Notes: generated by a model not told the origin, from the letters alone. Positions 10,879 to 19,500 are shown, counted from the stretch's first letter. The stretch: DNA of 64,000 bases from Vannielia litorea (GCF_900142295.1 NZ_FSRL01000001.1:1674001-1738000); one strand, 5' to 3'. A program made the numbers and translations.

Positions 10879-11175
10879 TCAGCAGTTGTAGAGACCGCTG
10901 TCGCAGTTCGGATCGCCCGTGTCGATCACGTTCGACCCCTGCTCCTCCAGGTTCTTCGCAACCTTCCCGGCCTTGCGGGCCTCCTTCTTGGAGCCGTAGG
11001 TCACATCGGCGGCGTCACCGCCCACCCGCTTGGTCTCGCCGGTCTTGGTGTCCTTCAGATGGGCCGAATAGCCACCACTCTCTTCCTTCACCACAACCTT
11101 GGTCTTGGCCACGGCGGCTCCGCTGAAAACAAGCGCGAGGCCGACGACAGCGGCAGAAAATGCTACGAACTTCAT
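10879..11175 (-). CDS. Small secreted protein, unknown
   Basis: The protein has 98 residues. ATG 11175 is supported by AAGAGGA nine bases upstream. A clear signal peptide (residues 1-23, cleavage after AAVA) is followed by a short basic and acidic domain rich in Lys, Gly and Asp, then a C-terminal tail with two Cys (NCDSGLYNC), which could form a disulfide in the periplasm. I do not recognise a family. It is a monocistronic unit; the 3' end faces acnA. Confidence 0.7.
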   Translation of the reverse strand: MKFVAFSAAVVGLALVFSGAAVAKTKVVVKEESGGYSAHLKDTKTGETKRVGGDAADVTYGSKKEARKAGKVAKNLEEQGSNVIDTGDPNCDSGLYNC

Positions 11176-11335
11176 GAAATATGGTCCTCTTGATAATCGT
11201 GGCTCCCAATCGGCCACTCCCGGACCCTGCCCCGCGTGCGCCCTCGCCAACACTCCGGCGGGCCTGTTTCACGCTTCAATCAACGGCCGGATCACGCCCG
11301 TGTCACGGCACGCCGGACCTCCCCCCCAAACATGC

Positions 11336-11372
11336 GAAGACCCCGGCCATGGGGAGGAATGCCGGGGTCTTC
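11336..11372. repeat. Long inverted repeat in the 418-base gap 11176-11593
   Basis: GAAGACCCCGGC (11336-11347) and GCCGGGGTCTTC (11361-11372) are a perfect 12-bp inverted repeat with a 13-base loop. It sits in a stretch without a gene between the small secreted protein and the TRAP terminator. No credible ORF was seen in this gap. The repeat could be an interspersed palindromic element; there is no T-run on either side. Confidence 0.5.
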
Positions 11373-11593
11373 TCTGAGGTTCGGGCGAGTGGTGCCCGAG
11401 GGTCCGGGGTCGGGGAGGCCCGGATCTTCTGGGTTCAAATACTGTCGTCCAAAAGGCTTGCTTGCTTTCAAATCCGCGAACCAATGCTCGGCCCGCACCA
11501 ACAGCTATGCCCGCCCGATCCGAGTCGTTCCACCGCGCACCGCCCGCATTCACACGACTTTCACGCCCAATTAACGCAGGCCGCCCCGGCACG

Positions 11594-11618
11594 AAAAAGG
11601 GCGCCCCGCGAGGCGCCC
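11594..11618 (-). terminator. Terminator of the TRAP operon
   Basis: On the minus strand, GGGCGCC pairs with GGCGCCC around a 6-base loop and is followed by TTTTT. It begins 26 bases after the dctM stop codon and is a classic intrinsic terminator. Confidence 0.85.
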
Positions 11619-11644
11619 CTTGTCTGTGTCGGCCAGCCCGTCCG

Positions 11645-13999
11645 TCAGTTAGGGATCAGGTCCGGCACGATCGACACGATCGACGGGAACAGCCAGAGAA
11701 TCGCCAGCCCCACGACCTGGATCACCACGAAGGGCGCCACACCGCGATAGATGTGCCCCGTCGTCACCGAGGCCGGGGCCACGCCGCGCAGGTAGAACAG
11801 TGCAAAGCCGAAGGGCGGTGTCAGGAACGAGGTCTGCAGGTTCACCGCGATCATGATCGTCACCCATTTCGGGTCCATCGTGCCGCCGTAGATCACCGGC
11901 CCCACGATCGGCACGACGATGTAGATGATCTCCAGGAAGTCGAGCACGAAGCCCAGGATGAACATCACCAGCATCACGATCAGGAAGACCTTGAACTCGC
12001 TGTCGAAGCTCTTGAGGAATTGCTGGATGTAGTGCTCGCCACCGAAGGAGATGACCACGAGGTTCAGAAGCTGCGAGCCGATGAGGATGGTGAACACCAT
12101 GCTCGTCACCTTCGCCGTCTCCCGCACCACCGGGCTCATCACCGACTTCCGGTAAAGCACCCAGACCCCGTAGAGCACCCCGAAGAAGGCCACCATGTAG
12201 GCCGCGAAGGCCACCAGGAAGGCCAGCCAGGTCACCACGGTCACGGTCTCCTGGTTGATCCGCAGGTCAAAGTTCACCCCCGCGAGGATCATCAGAATCG
12301 TCGCATAGGCCGAGACCAGGATCATCTGGCCCGAGCTGCCCTCTTCCTTCAGCTTGCGGTAGGCCGCCAGCATGATGGCACCGGCGGCGCCAAGGGCGGC
12401 GGCCGGGGTCGGGTTGGTGATGCCGCCGAGGATCGAGCCCAGCACCGCCACGATCAGCACCAGAGGCGGAAAGACCACCCGGATCAGCTCGTTCGAAGCC
12501 AGCCGCCCGGCCGCATGTCGCATCGCCCACAGAATGATGATCAGCGGGATCAGCAGGATCACCAGCGTCTCCGCCGAGGACATGCCCGAGTGGATCACCG
12601 TGGCGTCGAGCAGCAGCATCAGGGCAATGCCCCCTGCCCCCACCATCAGCGGCATCGGGCTGGCACTCGGCGCCACGCCCCGGGCCACCAGAAAGGTCAG
12701 CCCGAAGAGCACCGCCAGCGTGGCAACGCCCGTGCCAATCGGCGGGGCGTTGGGCACCGGCGCGGCCTCGTCCGGCGCGGCATCCTCGGTCGCCTGCTCC
12801 GTCGGCGCAGGTTCGTCCTGCACACCGGCGGCCCGGGCGGCCACCGAGGCATCCCAGCGCTCCTGGCCGTGCAGCTCGATCATCGCCGCCTGGCAGGGCT
12901 CGCTCACGTTGGTGCGCAGCAGCCCGCCCGCGACCCCATGGGTCTCGGCCTGCACCACGCGCACCACCTGGCTGCCGACCACGCCGAGCTGCCCGAGCAG
13001 CACCATGCCGCCTACCAGCACCACCGGCAGCGCCACGAACCACGTCAGGCTCTCGCGCCTGGTGATGACCTCGCCACCCGCGCCGTCATCCAGCTGGACC
13101 GAGGGCGCCTTGGAGGGGTTCACCACCGCGTAGCCGAAGGCATAGAGCGCGTAGAGCATGGCCAGCATCACGCCGGGCAGCATCGCCGCCTGGAACAGCG
13201 TGCCGACCGAAACCACCGCCGGCTTGCCCAGCAGCGTCAGCGCATCCGAGCAGCCCACCGATTGCGCCCGGGCCTCCTGCGCGGTCGAGTAGAGATCGCC
13301 CGCCAGCGTGCCCAGAAGCACGATCACGATGGAGGGCGGGATGATCTGGCCCAGGGTGCCCGAGGCGGCGATCACGCCGGTCGAAAGCTCCGGCGAATAG
13401 CCGTTGCGCAGCATGGTGGGCAGCGAGAGCAGCCCCATCGTCACCACCGTCGCGCCGACGATGCCGGTCGAGGCGGCCAGGAAGGCCCCCACGACCACGA
13501 CCGAAACCGCAAGGCCGCCCGGCAGCGGCCCGAAGACCCGCGCCATGGTGGTCAGCAGGTCCTCGGCGATCTTCGAGCGCTCCAGCACGATGCCCATCAT
13601 CACGAACATCAGAACCGCCAGCAGCGTCTCGATCGACTGGCCTGCAAAAACCCGCTCGTTCATCCGGTTGACCACGAAGGAGAGGTTGCGGTTGATCGCA
13701 TCCTCCCAGCCGCCCGGAAACAGCGCGACCTCCACCCTCGGCAATTCGGGGTATCGGAACACCGATATGTCGTCCCTGTGGACGCCCGAGGCCAGGATAT
13801 CCCTGTATTGCTGGGTTCCGGTGTCGATCGCCTGGTGAATCAGCACGCCCTGCGCATCCAGCAGCGCGATGATCCCGAAGGAAATGATACCGGCACCGCC
13901 GATGGCAAAGGCCACCGGGAAGCCGGATAGAATACCTGCAAAGAGGCAGACAAGAACGATCAGCAGGCCGATCTCGACGCCATCAAGTCCGAAAATCAT
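11645..13999 (-). CDS. dctM: TRAP transporter large permease (DctM), extended form
   Basis: This is the transport subunit, driven by a sodium or proton gradient. At 784 residues it is nearly twice the usual DctM length of about 430. The DctM core motifs are present: GVIAASGTLGQIIPPS in the first half, and NLQTSFLTPPFGFALFYLRG near residue 720, the latter typical of the branch annotated as mannitol/chloroaromatic. The extra length comes from a loop at about residues 55-105, and from additional membrane segments and an acidic, Ala/Pro-rich loop (around 390-415) in the middle. Large DctM proteins like this occur with 2-oxoacid-type binding proteins. dctQ ends 11 bases upstream, so they are cotranscribed. 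Confidence 0.93.
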   Translation of the reverse strand: MIFGLDGVEIGLLIVLVCLFAGILSGFPVAFAIGGAGIISFGIIALLDAQGVLIHQAIDTGTQQYRDILASGVHRDDISVFRYPELPRVEVALFPGGWEDAINRNLSFVVNRMNERVFAGQSIETLLAVLMFVMMGIVLERSKIAEDLLTTMARVFGPLPGGLAVSVVVVGAFLAASTGIVGATVVTMGLLSLPTMLRNGYSPELSTGVIAASGTLGQIIPPSIVIVLLGTLAGDLYSTAQEARAQSVGCSDALTLLGKPAVVSVGTLFQAAMLPGVMLAMLYALYAFGYAVVNPSKAPSVQLDDGAGGEVITRRESLTWFVALPVVLVGGMVLLGQLGVVGSQVVRVVQAETHGVAGGLLRTNVSEPCQAAMIELHGQERWDASVAARAAGVQDEPAPTEQATEDAAPDEAAPVPNAPPIGTGVATLAVLFGLTFLVARGVAPSASPMPLMVGAGGIALMLLLDATVIHSGMSSAETLVILLIPLIIILWAMRHAAGRLASNELIRVVFPPLVLIVAVLGSILGGITNPTPAAALGAAGAIMLAAYRKLKEEGSSGQMILVSAYATILMILAGVNFDLRINQETVTVVTWLAFLVAFAAYMVAFFGVLYGVWVLYRKSVMSPVVRETAKVTSMVFTILIGSQLLNLVVISFGGEHYIQQFLKSFDSEFKVFLIVMLVMFILGFVLDFLEIIYIVVPIVGPVIYGGTMDPKWVTIMIAVNLQTSFLTPPFGFALFYLRGVAPASVTTGHIYRGVAPFVVIQVVGLAILWLFPSIVSIVPDLIPN

Positions 14000-14010
14000 C
14001 TGCCCGTCCC

Positions 14011-14904
14011 CTAGTGTGTGCCTTCGTAGGCTTCTTCACCCTCTCCGAGGGTGTCTTTGTCCAGATATTTGCCGTCGCTCTCCGGCCCTTCCACGAACTC
14101 GCGGAAGGAGCGGTAGAAGTACGCCACCGCCTGCAGCATGACGAGGCCGCAGAAGGCCACCATCAGGATCTTGAAGAGAAAGTAGCCGTTGAACCCGTTC
14201 GGCGAAAACCCGATGGTCTCCACGTTCCACTTGACGATCTTCGACTTGCGCATCAGCAGGTCGAGCCCCTCGGAGGCGCTGACCTTGGGCGTGATCAGCG
14301 ACCGCCACAGGAAGAACCAGGCATAGAGCCAGGTCAGCACGGCCACCGGAACCATGAAGAGCAGGCTGCCCACCATGTCGATTACCTTCCTGGTCCGGTA
14401 GCGCACCACGGCGTAGATCAGGTCGACCCGCACATGGCTGCCCTGGATGAAAGCATAGGTGACGCAGAGCGCCACGATCATCGCGTTGTAGAGCTTCAGT
14501 TCCTCGGAGAACCAGCCCACCGACTGGGTAAAGCCGAAGCCGAAGGGCGCGATGGTTATCTCGCCGAAGCGGAACACCGATTGCAGGAAGACCACCATCA
14601 CCTGCTGCAGCACCATCAGAAGGCCGATCCAGGCCACCAGCCGGCCCAGTCCGTTGGCGAACCACTCCAGCCCACGGACGATGGCCCACATGACGCGCGG
14701 ATAGATGATCCCGATCACCGTGACGACGAGGAAGATGTCGAAGACGGCGAAGAAAAACTCGACCGAGGCACCGTAGTAGATGAAGCGCATCAGGCTTTCG
14801 CCGTTGCTCCAGTCCAGCCACGAGCCCGGATGGGTGATCGCATAGAAGATGTTGTAAAAGCCCATCCCGATGTTCTGGATGAGCCACATGAGCGCGGTCC
14901 CCAT
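14011..14904 (-). CDS. dctQ: TRAP transporter small permease (DctQ)
   Basis: The protein has 297 residues and is longer than the usual DctQ of about 170. The C-terminal part holds the DctQ-type membrane segments. They include a conserved QGSHVRVDLIY stretch (the family's xHIRVD motif) that follows a membrane helix. The ribosome binding site AAGGGGGC lies before ATG 14904. It anchors and supports DctM. It lies between dctP and dctM in one operon. Confidence 0.92.
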   Translation of the reverse strand: MGTALMWLIQNIGMGFYNIFYAITHPGSWLDWSNGESLMRFIYYGASVEFFFAVFDIFLVVTVIGIIYPRVMWAIVRGLEWFANGLGRLVAWIGLLMVLQQVMVVFLQSVFRFGEITIAPFGFGFTQSVGWFSEELKLYNAMIVALCVTYAFIQGSHVRVDLIYAVVRYRTRKVIDMVGSLLFMVPVAVLTWLYAWFFLWRSLITPKVSASEGLDLLMRKSKIVKWNVETIGFSPNGFNGYFLFKILMVAFCGLVMLQAVAYFYRSFREFVEGPESDGKYLDKDTLGEGEEAYEGTH

Positions 14905-14928
14905 ACGCCCTGCCCCCTTATGTGAAAT

Positions 14929-14956
14929 GGCCGCGTGCGTTTATCCGCACGCGGCC
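14929..14956 (-). other. Intercistronic stem-loop between dctP and dctQ
   Basis: GGCCGCGTGCG (14929-14939) and CGCACGCGGCC (14946-14956) form a perfect 11-bp stem with a 6-base loop. There is no T-run. Such hairpins after the binding-protein gene commonly keep its mRNA more abundant than the permease part; that function is inferred here. Confidence 0.75.
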
Positions 14957-14994
14957 CTGTCTTTCAAGGGCCCTCTTGCAAGAGCCCCCTGGGC

Positions 14995-16083
14995 TTACAT
15001 CGCCGCCAGAACGCGGTCGCGCTGCGTGGCGTAGAAGCTGTCGGACACCGAGAGCCAGCCCGAGGACGACTTCATCGAGTCCATCGCAGAGGTGTGGATC
15101 TTGGCGAAGAGATCGTCCGAGGTGTAACCCTGCAGCAGCTCGACCGAGGCCTTGCCAAAGGCGTCCCACACATCCGGGGTGAATTCCTTCACCTGGGTGC
15201 CGCCCTGCTTCAGCCGGGCCAGCGCCGGGCCGTTGTTGGCGATGAACTGGGCGTAGTTGGCCTGGTGCGCGTCGGCGCAGGCCAGCTCGACGGTCTTCTG
15301 CTGCGCCGGGGTCAGCGAGTTGAAGACCTCGAGGTTGGTGCCCACGGAGAGCGCCGCGCCGGGCTCGTGGAAGCCGGCCGGGTAGTAGAAGTCGCAGACT
15401 TCCTGCAGACCGAGCTTTTCATCCGACCAGGGGCCGATCCACTCGGTGGCGTCCAGCGCACCGGTCGAGAGGGCCTGGTAGATCTCGCCGCCCGGAAGCA
15501 CCTGCACCGAGGCGCCGAGCTTGGAGAGCGCTTCGCCGCCAAGACCGGGCATGCGGAACTTCATGCCGTTGAAGTCGTCGGCCGACTTCACCTCGTTGCG
15601 GTACCAGCCGCCGCCCTGGGCGCCGGTCTGACCGGCGATGAAGGCCTTCACGCCGAAGACTTCGCCCAGCTCGTGGTGCAGCGCCATGCCGTCCTGGCCG
15701 TAGTACCAGGTCATCAGCTCGGGCACGGTCATGCCGAAGGGCACGGCGGTGAAGAAGGCCCAGGCCGGGTGCTGGCCAACCCAGTAGTAGTCGGCGCCGT
15801 GGTACATGTCGGCCTGACCCGACACGACGGCGTCAAAGCTCTCGAGCGCACCAACGAGTTCGCCGGCAGCCTTGGCTTCCACGGTGATCTGGCCGTCGGT
15901 GGCGGCCGTGATGTTGTTGGCGACCCGTTCCACCGAGTCCCACACGCCCGCCAGGCCGCGCGGCCAGGTGGTGACCATGGTCAGCGTCCGGTTGCCCTGG
16001 GCATAGGCCGGTGCGGCCAGCGTTGCGGCGGCGGCTGCACCACCACCGAGGGCGGAAGTCTTCAGAAAAGAGCGGCGATCCAT
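14995..16083 (-). CDS. dctP: TRAP transporter substrate-binding protein (DctP family, TakP-like)
   Basis: The protein has 362 residues. It begins with a Tat-type signal (MDRRSFLKTS, then an Ala-rich segment ending AYAQ), so it is likely exported folded by the Tat system. The mature part shows the DctP fold: AAGELVGALESFDAV, the conserved carboxylate-binding Arg in MKFRMPG, and GALDATEWIGPWSDEK. It resembles the 2-oxoacid-binding TakP of Rhodobacter sphaeroides in the position of the Arg and the ATEWIGP stretch. A monocarboxylate or 2-oxoacid substrate is therefore likely. It is the first gene of dctPQM. Confidence 0.93.
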   Translation of the reverse strand: MDRRSFLKTSALGGGAAAAATLAAPAYAQGNRTLTMVTTWPRGLAGVWDSVERVANNITAATDGQITVEAKAAGELVGALESFDAVVSGQADMYHGADYYWVGQHPAWAFFTAVPFGMTVPELMTWYYGQDGMALHHELGEVFGVKAFIAGQTGAQGGGWYRNEVKSADDFNGMKFRMPGLGGEALSKLGASVQVLPGGEIYQALSTGALDATEWIGPWSDEKLGLQEVCDFYYPAGFHEPGAALSVGTNLEVFNSLTPAQQKTVELACADAHQANYAQFIANNGPALARLKQGGTQVKEFTPDVWDAFGKASVELLQGYTSDDLFAKIHTSAMDSMKSSSGWLSVSDSFYATQRDRVLAAM

Positions 16084-16118
16084 AGGTGATCCTCCCCTTG
16101 TTGCTCTTCATTATGCTT

Positions 16119-16142
16119 CCGGCCCGGTTTTGTCCGGGCCGG
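16119..16142. promoter_or_regulatory. Perfect hairpin in the dctP leader
   Basis: CCGGCCCGG (16119-16127) and CCGGGCCGG (16134-16142) form a 9-bp stem with a 6-base loop, about 36 bases before the dctP start. On the plus strand it is followed by TTTT, but no plus-strand gene precedes it, so a leader hairpin or operator for dctP is more likely. The rest of 16143-16334 shows no gene. Confidence 0.5.
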
Positions 16143-16334
16143 TTTTACAGTGTTGGCACACTAGTCCGGGCGATCCTGTTTGAAAACAGAAAGAGCGGGG
16201 CGCGCTGCGCAAATTTTGTGAAGTGACATAGCGGAAACGGGCAATTTTCAGTCATCCGGGCTCGCACGCCCCGATGTTAGCGATCACATCGCGCGGCCGT
16301 CCGCGCTCCGTTCGGCGCGCCGGGGCGACGCCGA

Positions 16335-16350
16335 ATCAAAGCGCTTTCAA
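16335..16350. promoter_or_regulatory. LacI-type palindrome
   Basis: A palindrome centred on AAAGCGCTTT (16338-16347), flanked by TC and CAA, matches the general form of LacI-family operators. It lies about 250 bases upstream of dctP and 120 bases from the next small gene, so its target is not clear. Confidence 0.35.
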
Positions 16351-16410
16351 TCTGGATGAAGCTCATCCTCCAAATTCTTGTGCTGCGGACATATTTCTGC
16401 CCCAGACGGA

Positions 16411-16438
16411 GCCGGCCCCGGAATGATCCGGGGCCGGC
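16411..16438 (-). terminator. Terminator-like hairpin after the 23-residue peptide gene
   Basis: GCCGGCCCCGG (16411-16421) and CCGGGGCCGGC (16428-16438) form a perfect 11-bp stem with a 6-base loop, 22 bases after the stop of the small gene. There is no T-run on the minus strand. Confidence 0.55.
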
Positions 16439-16460
16439 AGTGTCATCGGTTGGGGGCGGG

Positions 16461-16532
16461 TCAGGTGAAGATCACGAACAGAAGGATGATCCAGATCGGC
16501 ACGCCGAGCAGCCAGAGCAATATCGCTTTCAT
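16461..16532 (-). CDS. 23-residue membrane micro-protein
   Basis: Reads MKAILLWLLGVPIWIILLFV followed by IFT and a stop. AGGAGGAAGAG lies at ideal distance before the ATG, one of the best ribosome binding sites in the window. The peptide is almost wholly hydrophobic with one Lys at the N-terminus, so it should form a single transmembrane helix. A Pro in the middle could kink it. Similar tiny peptides are common but uncharacterised in proteobacteria. It follows the 16547 membrane-protein gene by 14 bases and is probably cotranscribed. The function is unknown. Confidence 0.7.
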   Translation of the reverse strand: MKAILLWLLGVPIWIILLFVIFT

Positions 16533-16546
16533 GGGTTCTCTTCCTC

Positions 16547-17248
16547 CTATGTCCAGCGGCCGAAATGCCCGAAGGTCCGGCCCTCGTCACGGTGCAGCCC
16601 GCCCACGCTCGCAGCCCAGTAGGCGGCGGCCCCCGCGATCATCAGCGAGGCGGCAAGAACGAAGGCCGAGATCACCGAGTAGATCCGCGCCGTCTCGGCC
16701 GCGTCGCGCGCCTCGGCGGGGCTGACCTCGGCGGCCTCGGCGGTGGTGGCTTCCACCTGCGCCGCCGCCTCGCCCTCCGTGGTCACCTGGGCGACCTCCT
16801 CGACAACGGTGGCGGCGGCACCGGCCACCTCGGTGGTGGCCTGAACGGTCGTGCCTGCCGTCATCCCGAGCAGCCAGGCGCCAACCAGCACACCGACGCC
16901 CCAGACCGCGAGCCCGTGGATGCCGTCGCGCACGCCGACCTCGTCGGCGCCCGCGCCATCCACCCGCCGGCGCATCCGCCCGGCGATGTAGCCGCCGGTG
17001 GCAAAGCTGGAGATGGTAGTCCAGAGCATCCAGCTTCCGACCGCGATCGCCGCGGCCATCGCGCTGCCGTCGCCGTCATAGGGCGAGATGATCGAGAGGC
17101 CGAGCGCCGCGCCGAAGGTGGCAAAGACGAAGCCGACCGCCGAGGCGACAACCGCACCGGCCAGGATCGCAGGCCAGTCGACGTAGCTGCCTTCGTGGGC
17201 GAAGGCCGGCGCCGAGGCTCGGGTGAGTGTTTCTGTGCGTTCTGTCAT
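16547..17248 (-). CDS. Multi-pass membrane protein, unknown
   Basis: The protein has 233 residues. A polar N-terminus carrying YVDWPAILAGAVVASAVGF leads into membrane segments at about 28-50, 66-85 and 108-128. These are followed by a long, low-complexity Ala/Thr/Glu-rich loop (about 132-185, with many VEATTAEAAEV-like runs), and a final membrane helix at about 190-212. The layout resembles rhizobial proteins annotated as PhnA-like, but no function is established. It is grouped with two membrane micro-proteins and a PRC-barrel gene, a set often linked to envelope or osmotic stress; this link is an inference. Confidence 0.75.
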   Translation of the reverse strand: MTERTETLTRASAPAFAHEGSYVDWPAILAGAVVASAVGFVFATFGAALGLSIISPYDGDGSAMAAAIAVGSWMLWTTISSFATGGYIAGRMRRRVDGAGADEVGVRDGIHGLAVWGVGVLVGAWLLGMTAGTTVQATTEVAGAAATVVEEVAQVTTEGEAAAQVEATTAEAAEVSPAEARDAAETARIYSVISAFVLAASLMIAGAAAYWAASVGGLHRDEGRTFGHFGRWT

Positions 17249-17272
17249 GTCATGTGCTCCCCATCGCCCGGC

Positions 17273-17347
17273 TCAAGCGAGCCCGATGAGCGACAAGACG
17301 GCCATGATCACGACCACGAGTCCGACAAGATAGATGATTCCGTGCAT
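17273..17347 (-). CDS. 24-residue membrane micro-protein
   Basis: Reads MHGIIYLVGLVVVIMAVLSL followed by IGLA and a stop. GGAGAC lies seven bases before the ATG. It is one hydrophobic helix and matches a common type of short Rhodobacterales peptide with the pattern IIYLVGLVVV. It lies upstream of the 16547 gene on the same strand (24 bases between), so it may head a three-gene unit. The function is unknown. Confidence 0.7.
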   Translation of the reverse strand: MHGIIYLVGLVVVIMAVLSLIGLA

Positions 17348-17549
17348 TGGATGTCTCCATTTCAGTTTGGCGCTCGCGGCGGCTCAAAACGCCGTGATCG
17401 CCCTTGTGTGGAAAACGTCCGCCCGTACCGAACGGTTCCACCCGCGGCACCGCCTGCCGCGTCGGCGGCTTCGTTCCTACCCCGCGCCGCGGCCCGGAAC
17501 CGCCCGGCTGACCGCCCGGTTGACCTCCCATCAAATGGAGGATCCAGAA

Positions 17550-17912
17550 ATGAACACCGCAACAGAAGAAAGCACCGCCAGCCTCGTGTCGTCGTCCGAC
17601 GTGAACGGCACCGCCGTCTACAGCCGGGACGGCACCCACATCGGCTCGATCGACCACCTGATGATCGACAAGCAGTCCGGCCGCGTCGGATGGGCCGTGA
17701 TGGGCTTCGGCGGCTTCCTCGGGCTCGGCGAAGACTACTACCCGATCCCCTGGGCCGCGCTTCACTACGACACCGCCCGCGACGGCTTCGTGACCGACAT
17801 CACCGAAGAGCAGGTGAAAGGTGCGCCCGAGCGGCACGAGAGCTGGCACCGCGACCGCACCTGGGAGCGCCGCGCGCATGAGCACTACGGCGCCCCGCTC
17901 TACTGGATGTAA
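17550..17912 (+). CDS. PRC-barrel domain protein
   Basis: The protein has 120 residues. ATG 17550 follows TGGAGGATC. The PRC-barrel runs from about residue 15 to 95: VNGTAVYSRDGTHIGSIDHLMID, then GRVGWAVMGFGGFLGLGEDYYPIPW. PRC-barrels occur as a free domain in stress-related proteins and in photosynthetic reaction-centre H subunits. The C-terminal tail is rich in His, Arg and Glu. It has no signal peptide, so it should be cytoplasmic. It is divergent from the 17273 micro-protein, which suggests a shared control region at 17348-17549. Confidence 0.85.
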   Translation: MNTATEESTASLVSSSDVNGTAVYSRDGTHIGSIDHLMIDKQSGRVGWAVMGFGGFLGLGEDYYPIPWAALHYDTARDGFVTDITEEQVKGAPERHESWHRDRTWERRAHEHYGAPLYWM

Positions 17913-17925
17913 GACCGCGCTCACC

Positions 17926-17948
17926 GGGCCGCCCCGCAAGGGCGGCCC
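17926..17948. terminator. Bidirectional terminator-like hairpin
   Basis: GGGCCGCCC (17926-17934) and GGGCGGCCC (17940-17948) form a 9-bp stem with a 5-base loop. It lies between the convergent PRC-barrel and antiporter genes and could serve both. Confidence 0.6.
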
Positions 17949-17962
17949 GCCCCCCGCCTTTG

Positions 17963-19219
17963 TCAGTCCCGATCGCTGTCCGTGTCGAGCCGGTCCATCG
18001 CCCAGCCCACGCTAAAGCCGTGCAGCAGCGTCGACAGCAGGATCACCAGCGCCACCAGCGACCAGATCTGCGCCTCGTTGACGAACTCCATGTGGCTGCC
18101 CGCGTAGCACAGGTAATAGATCGAGCCGATCCCCCGCACCCCGTAGACCGCCACCACCGCGCGGCTGCGCCGGTTCAGGTCGGAGCCGGCCAGCCCGAGC
18201 CACCCCGCCACCGGCCGCACCACCAGGATCAGGGCCAGCGCGATGGCCACATGGGTCCAGTCCAGATCGGCCAGCAACAGCGGCAGCATTGTGCCGAGCG
18301 CCACCAGGAGCACCGCCGTCAGCGCATGTTCGATCGATTCCGAGAAGTCGTGCAGCCGCCGGTGAAAGTGGTGATCCTCCTCGACCCTGCGCAGGGTGAG
18401 GCCAAGCACCGCCACCGCGATGAAGCCGTAGCCCTCCACAAGTTCCGTCGATCCGTAGCAGAGCAGCACGCCGGCAAAGGCCACCACGCCAGAGCCCGTT
18501 TCGGCCAGCACCGCATTGCGCGGCAGGCGAAACAGCGCCAACCCCAGAAGCCGGCCCCCGACCCAGCCCATCAGCACGCCCACCGCGATGCGATAGATCA
18601 CGTCGAGCGCGAGCCATTCCGCCAACCAGCTCTCCGGCGCGACGCCCTGCGCCGCCACGATCAGCCCCAGATAGACAAAGGGAAAGGCCAGCCCGTCGTT
18701 CAGCGCCGCCTCGGTGGTGAGGGTAAAGCGCACCGGGTGCTCTTCCCCCTCATGCGGCGGGCCGACCTGCACATCGGCGGCCAGCACCGGATCGGTCGGC
18801 GCCAGCACCGCCCCCAGCAGCAAGGCCCCCGCCACCGTCAGCCCGCCGAGCCAGAAGCCCATCAACGCCACCGCGAGGATCGTCAAGGGCATCGTCAGCA
18901 GCAGCAGCCGCGCGGTTGGCCACCACCGCCGCCACGGACGCAGGCTGTCGATCCGCATCCCCGCGCCAAAGAGCGCCACGATCACCGTCAGCTCGCTCAC
19001 CAGCTCCCAGGCCCGCGGCGCCTCGCGCGGATCGGGCATCAGCGCCATCTGCGGCACCAGCAGCACCGCCCCCGCCCCCATCAGGATCATCAGCGGCGCC
19101 GCCGCCGGCTCGCGGCTGGACACCAGCCGCGGCAGCCACCGCGCCGCCACCACCACCGCGCCCACCAGCGCGAGGGTCAGGTGATAGGGCGCGAAGGAAA
19201 AGAAGGCGTCGTCGTTCAC
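17963..19219 (-). CDS. Cation:proton antiporter (CPA1 family)
   Basis: The protein has 418 residues from GTG 19219, which has AGGGGACAG upstream; longer in-frame starts lack coding character. About 12 hydrophobic segments are seen. The CPA motifs LAPTDPVLAADV and TTEAALNDGLAFP are present; the Asp residues in these carry sodium or proton in NhaP-type antiporters. GVRGIGSIYYLCYA near the C-terminus is also typical. It should exchange sodium or potassium for protons across the inner membrane. The neighbouring stress-like cluster fits a role in ion or pH balance, which is an inference. Confidence 0.9.
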   Translation of the reverse strand: MNDDAFFSFAPYHLTLALVGAVVVAARWLPRLVSSREPAAAPLMILMGAGAVLLVPQMALMPDPREAPRAWELVSELTVIVALFGAGMRIDSLRPWRRWWPTARLLLLTMPLTILAVALMGFWLGGLTVAGALLLGAVLAPTDPVLAADVQVGPPHEGEEHPVRFTLTTEAALNDGLAFPFVYLGLIVAAQGVAPESWLAEWLALDVIYRIAVGVLMGWVGGRLLGLALFRLPRNAVLAETGSGVVAFAGVLLCYGSTELVEGYGFIAVAVLGLTLRRVEEDHHFHRRLHDFSESIEHALTAVLLVALGTMLPLLLADLDWTHVAIALALILVVRPVAGWLGLAGSDLNRRSRAVVAVYGVRGIGSIYYLCYAGSHMEFVNEAQIWSLVALVILLSTLLHGFSVGWAMDRLDTDSDRD

Positions 19220-19440
19220 GTGGTTCTGTCCCCTGTCGTCCTGGTTCTCGTCATTGCGCGGTCCGTTCCGGCATGGCCCCCGCATGGCCCCCGCATCCCC
19301 CGGTACCAGCGCCAACGCATGAACCGCCCCGATGGGTCCCTTTGCAGGCCGGCACAGGCGCCAACCCCTCCCACGCGCGCGCCTTCTGAAACAAAATTAC
19401 CCATTTCCCGCCCGGCAAGAAACTTTCTCCACAAACCCGG

Positions 19441-19469
19441 TTGACGCCCCAGCCCCCGCGCCGTATTCA
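19441..19469 (+). promoter_or_regulatory. Promoter of the ilv leader and ilvI
   Basis: TTGACG (19441-19446) and TATTCA (19464-19469) are separated by 17 bp. Transcription should begin near 19476, just before the leader peptide's AGGAG at about 19486-19490. Confidence 0.7.
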
Positions 19470-19500
19470 ACCCCCACGAATTTGCAGGAGACCCGACAAG

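Noticed and set aside
11462..13930. 822-residue open frame antisense to dctM
   Set aside because: It is almost entirely His/Arg/Gln low complexity; dctM on the other strand has full membrane and family motifs.
16119..16146. Plus-strand terminator (stem plus TTTT)
   Set aside because: No plus-strand gene lies upstream; the element is in the leader of the minus-strand dctP gene.
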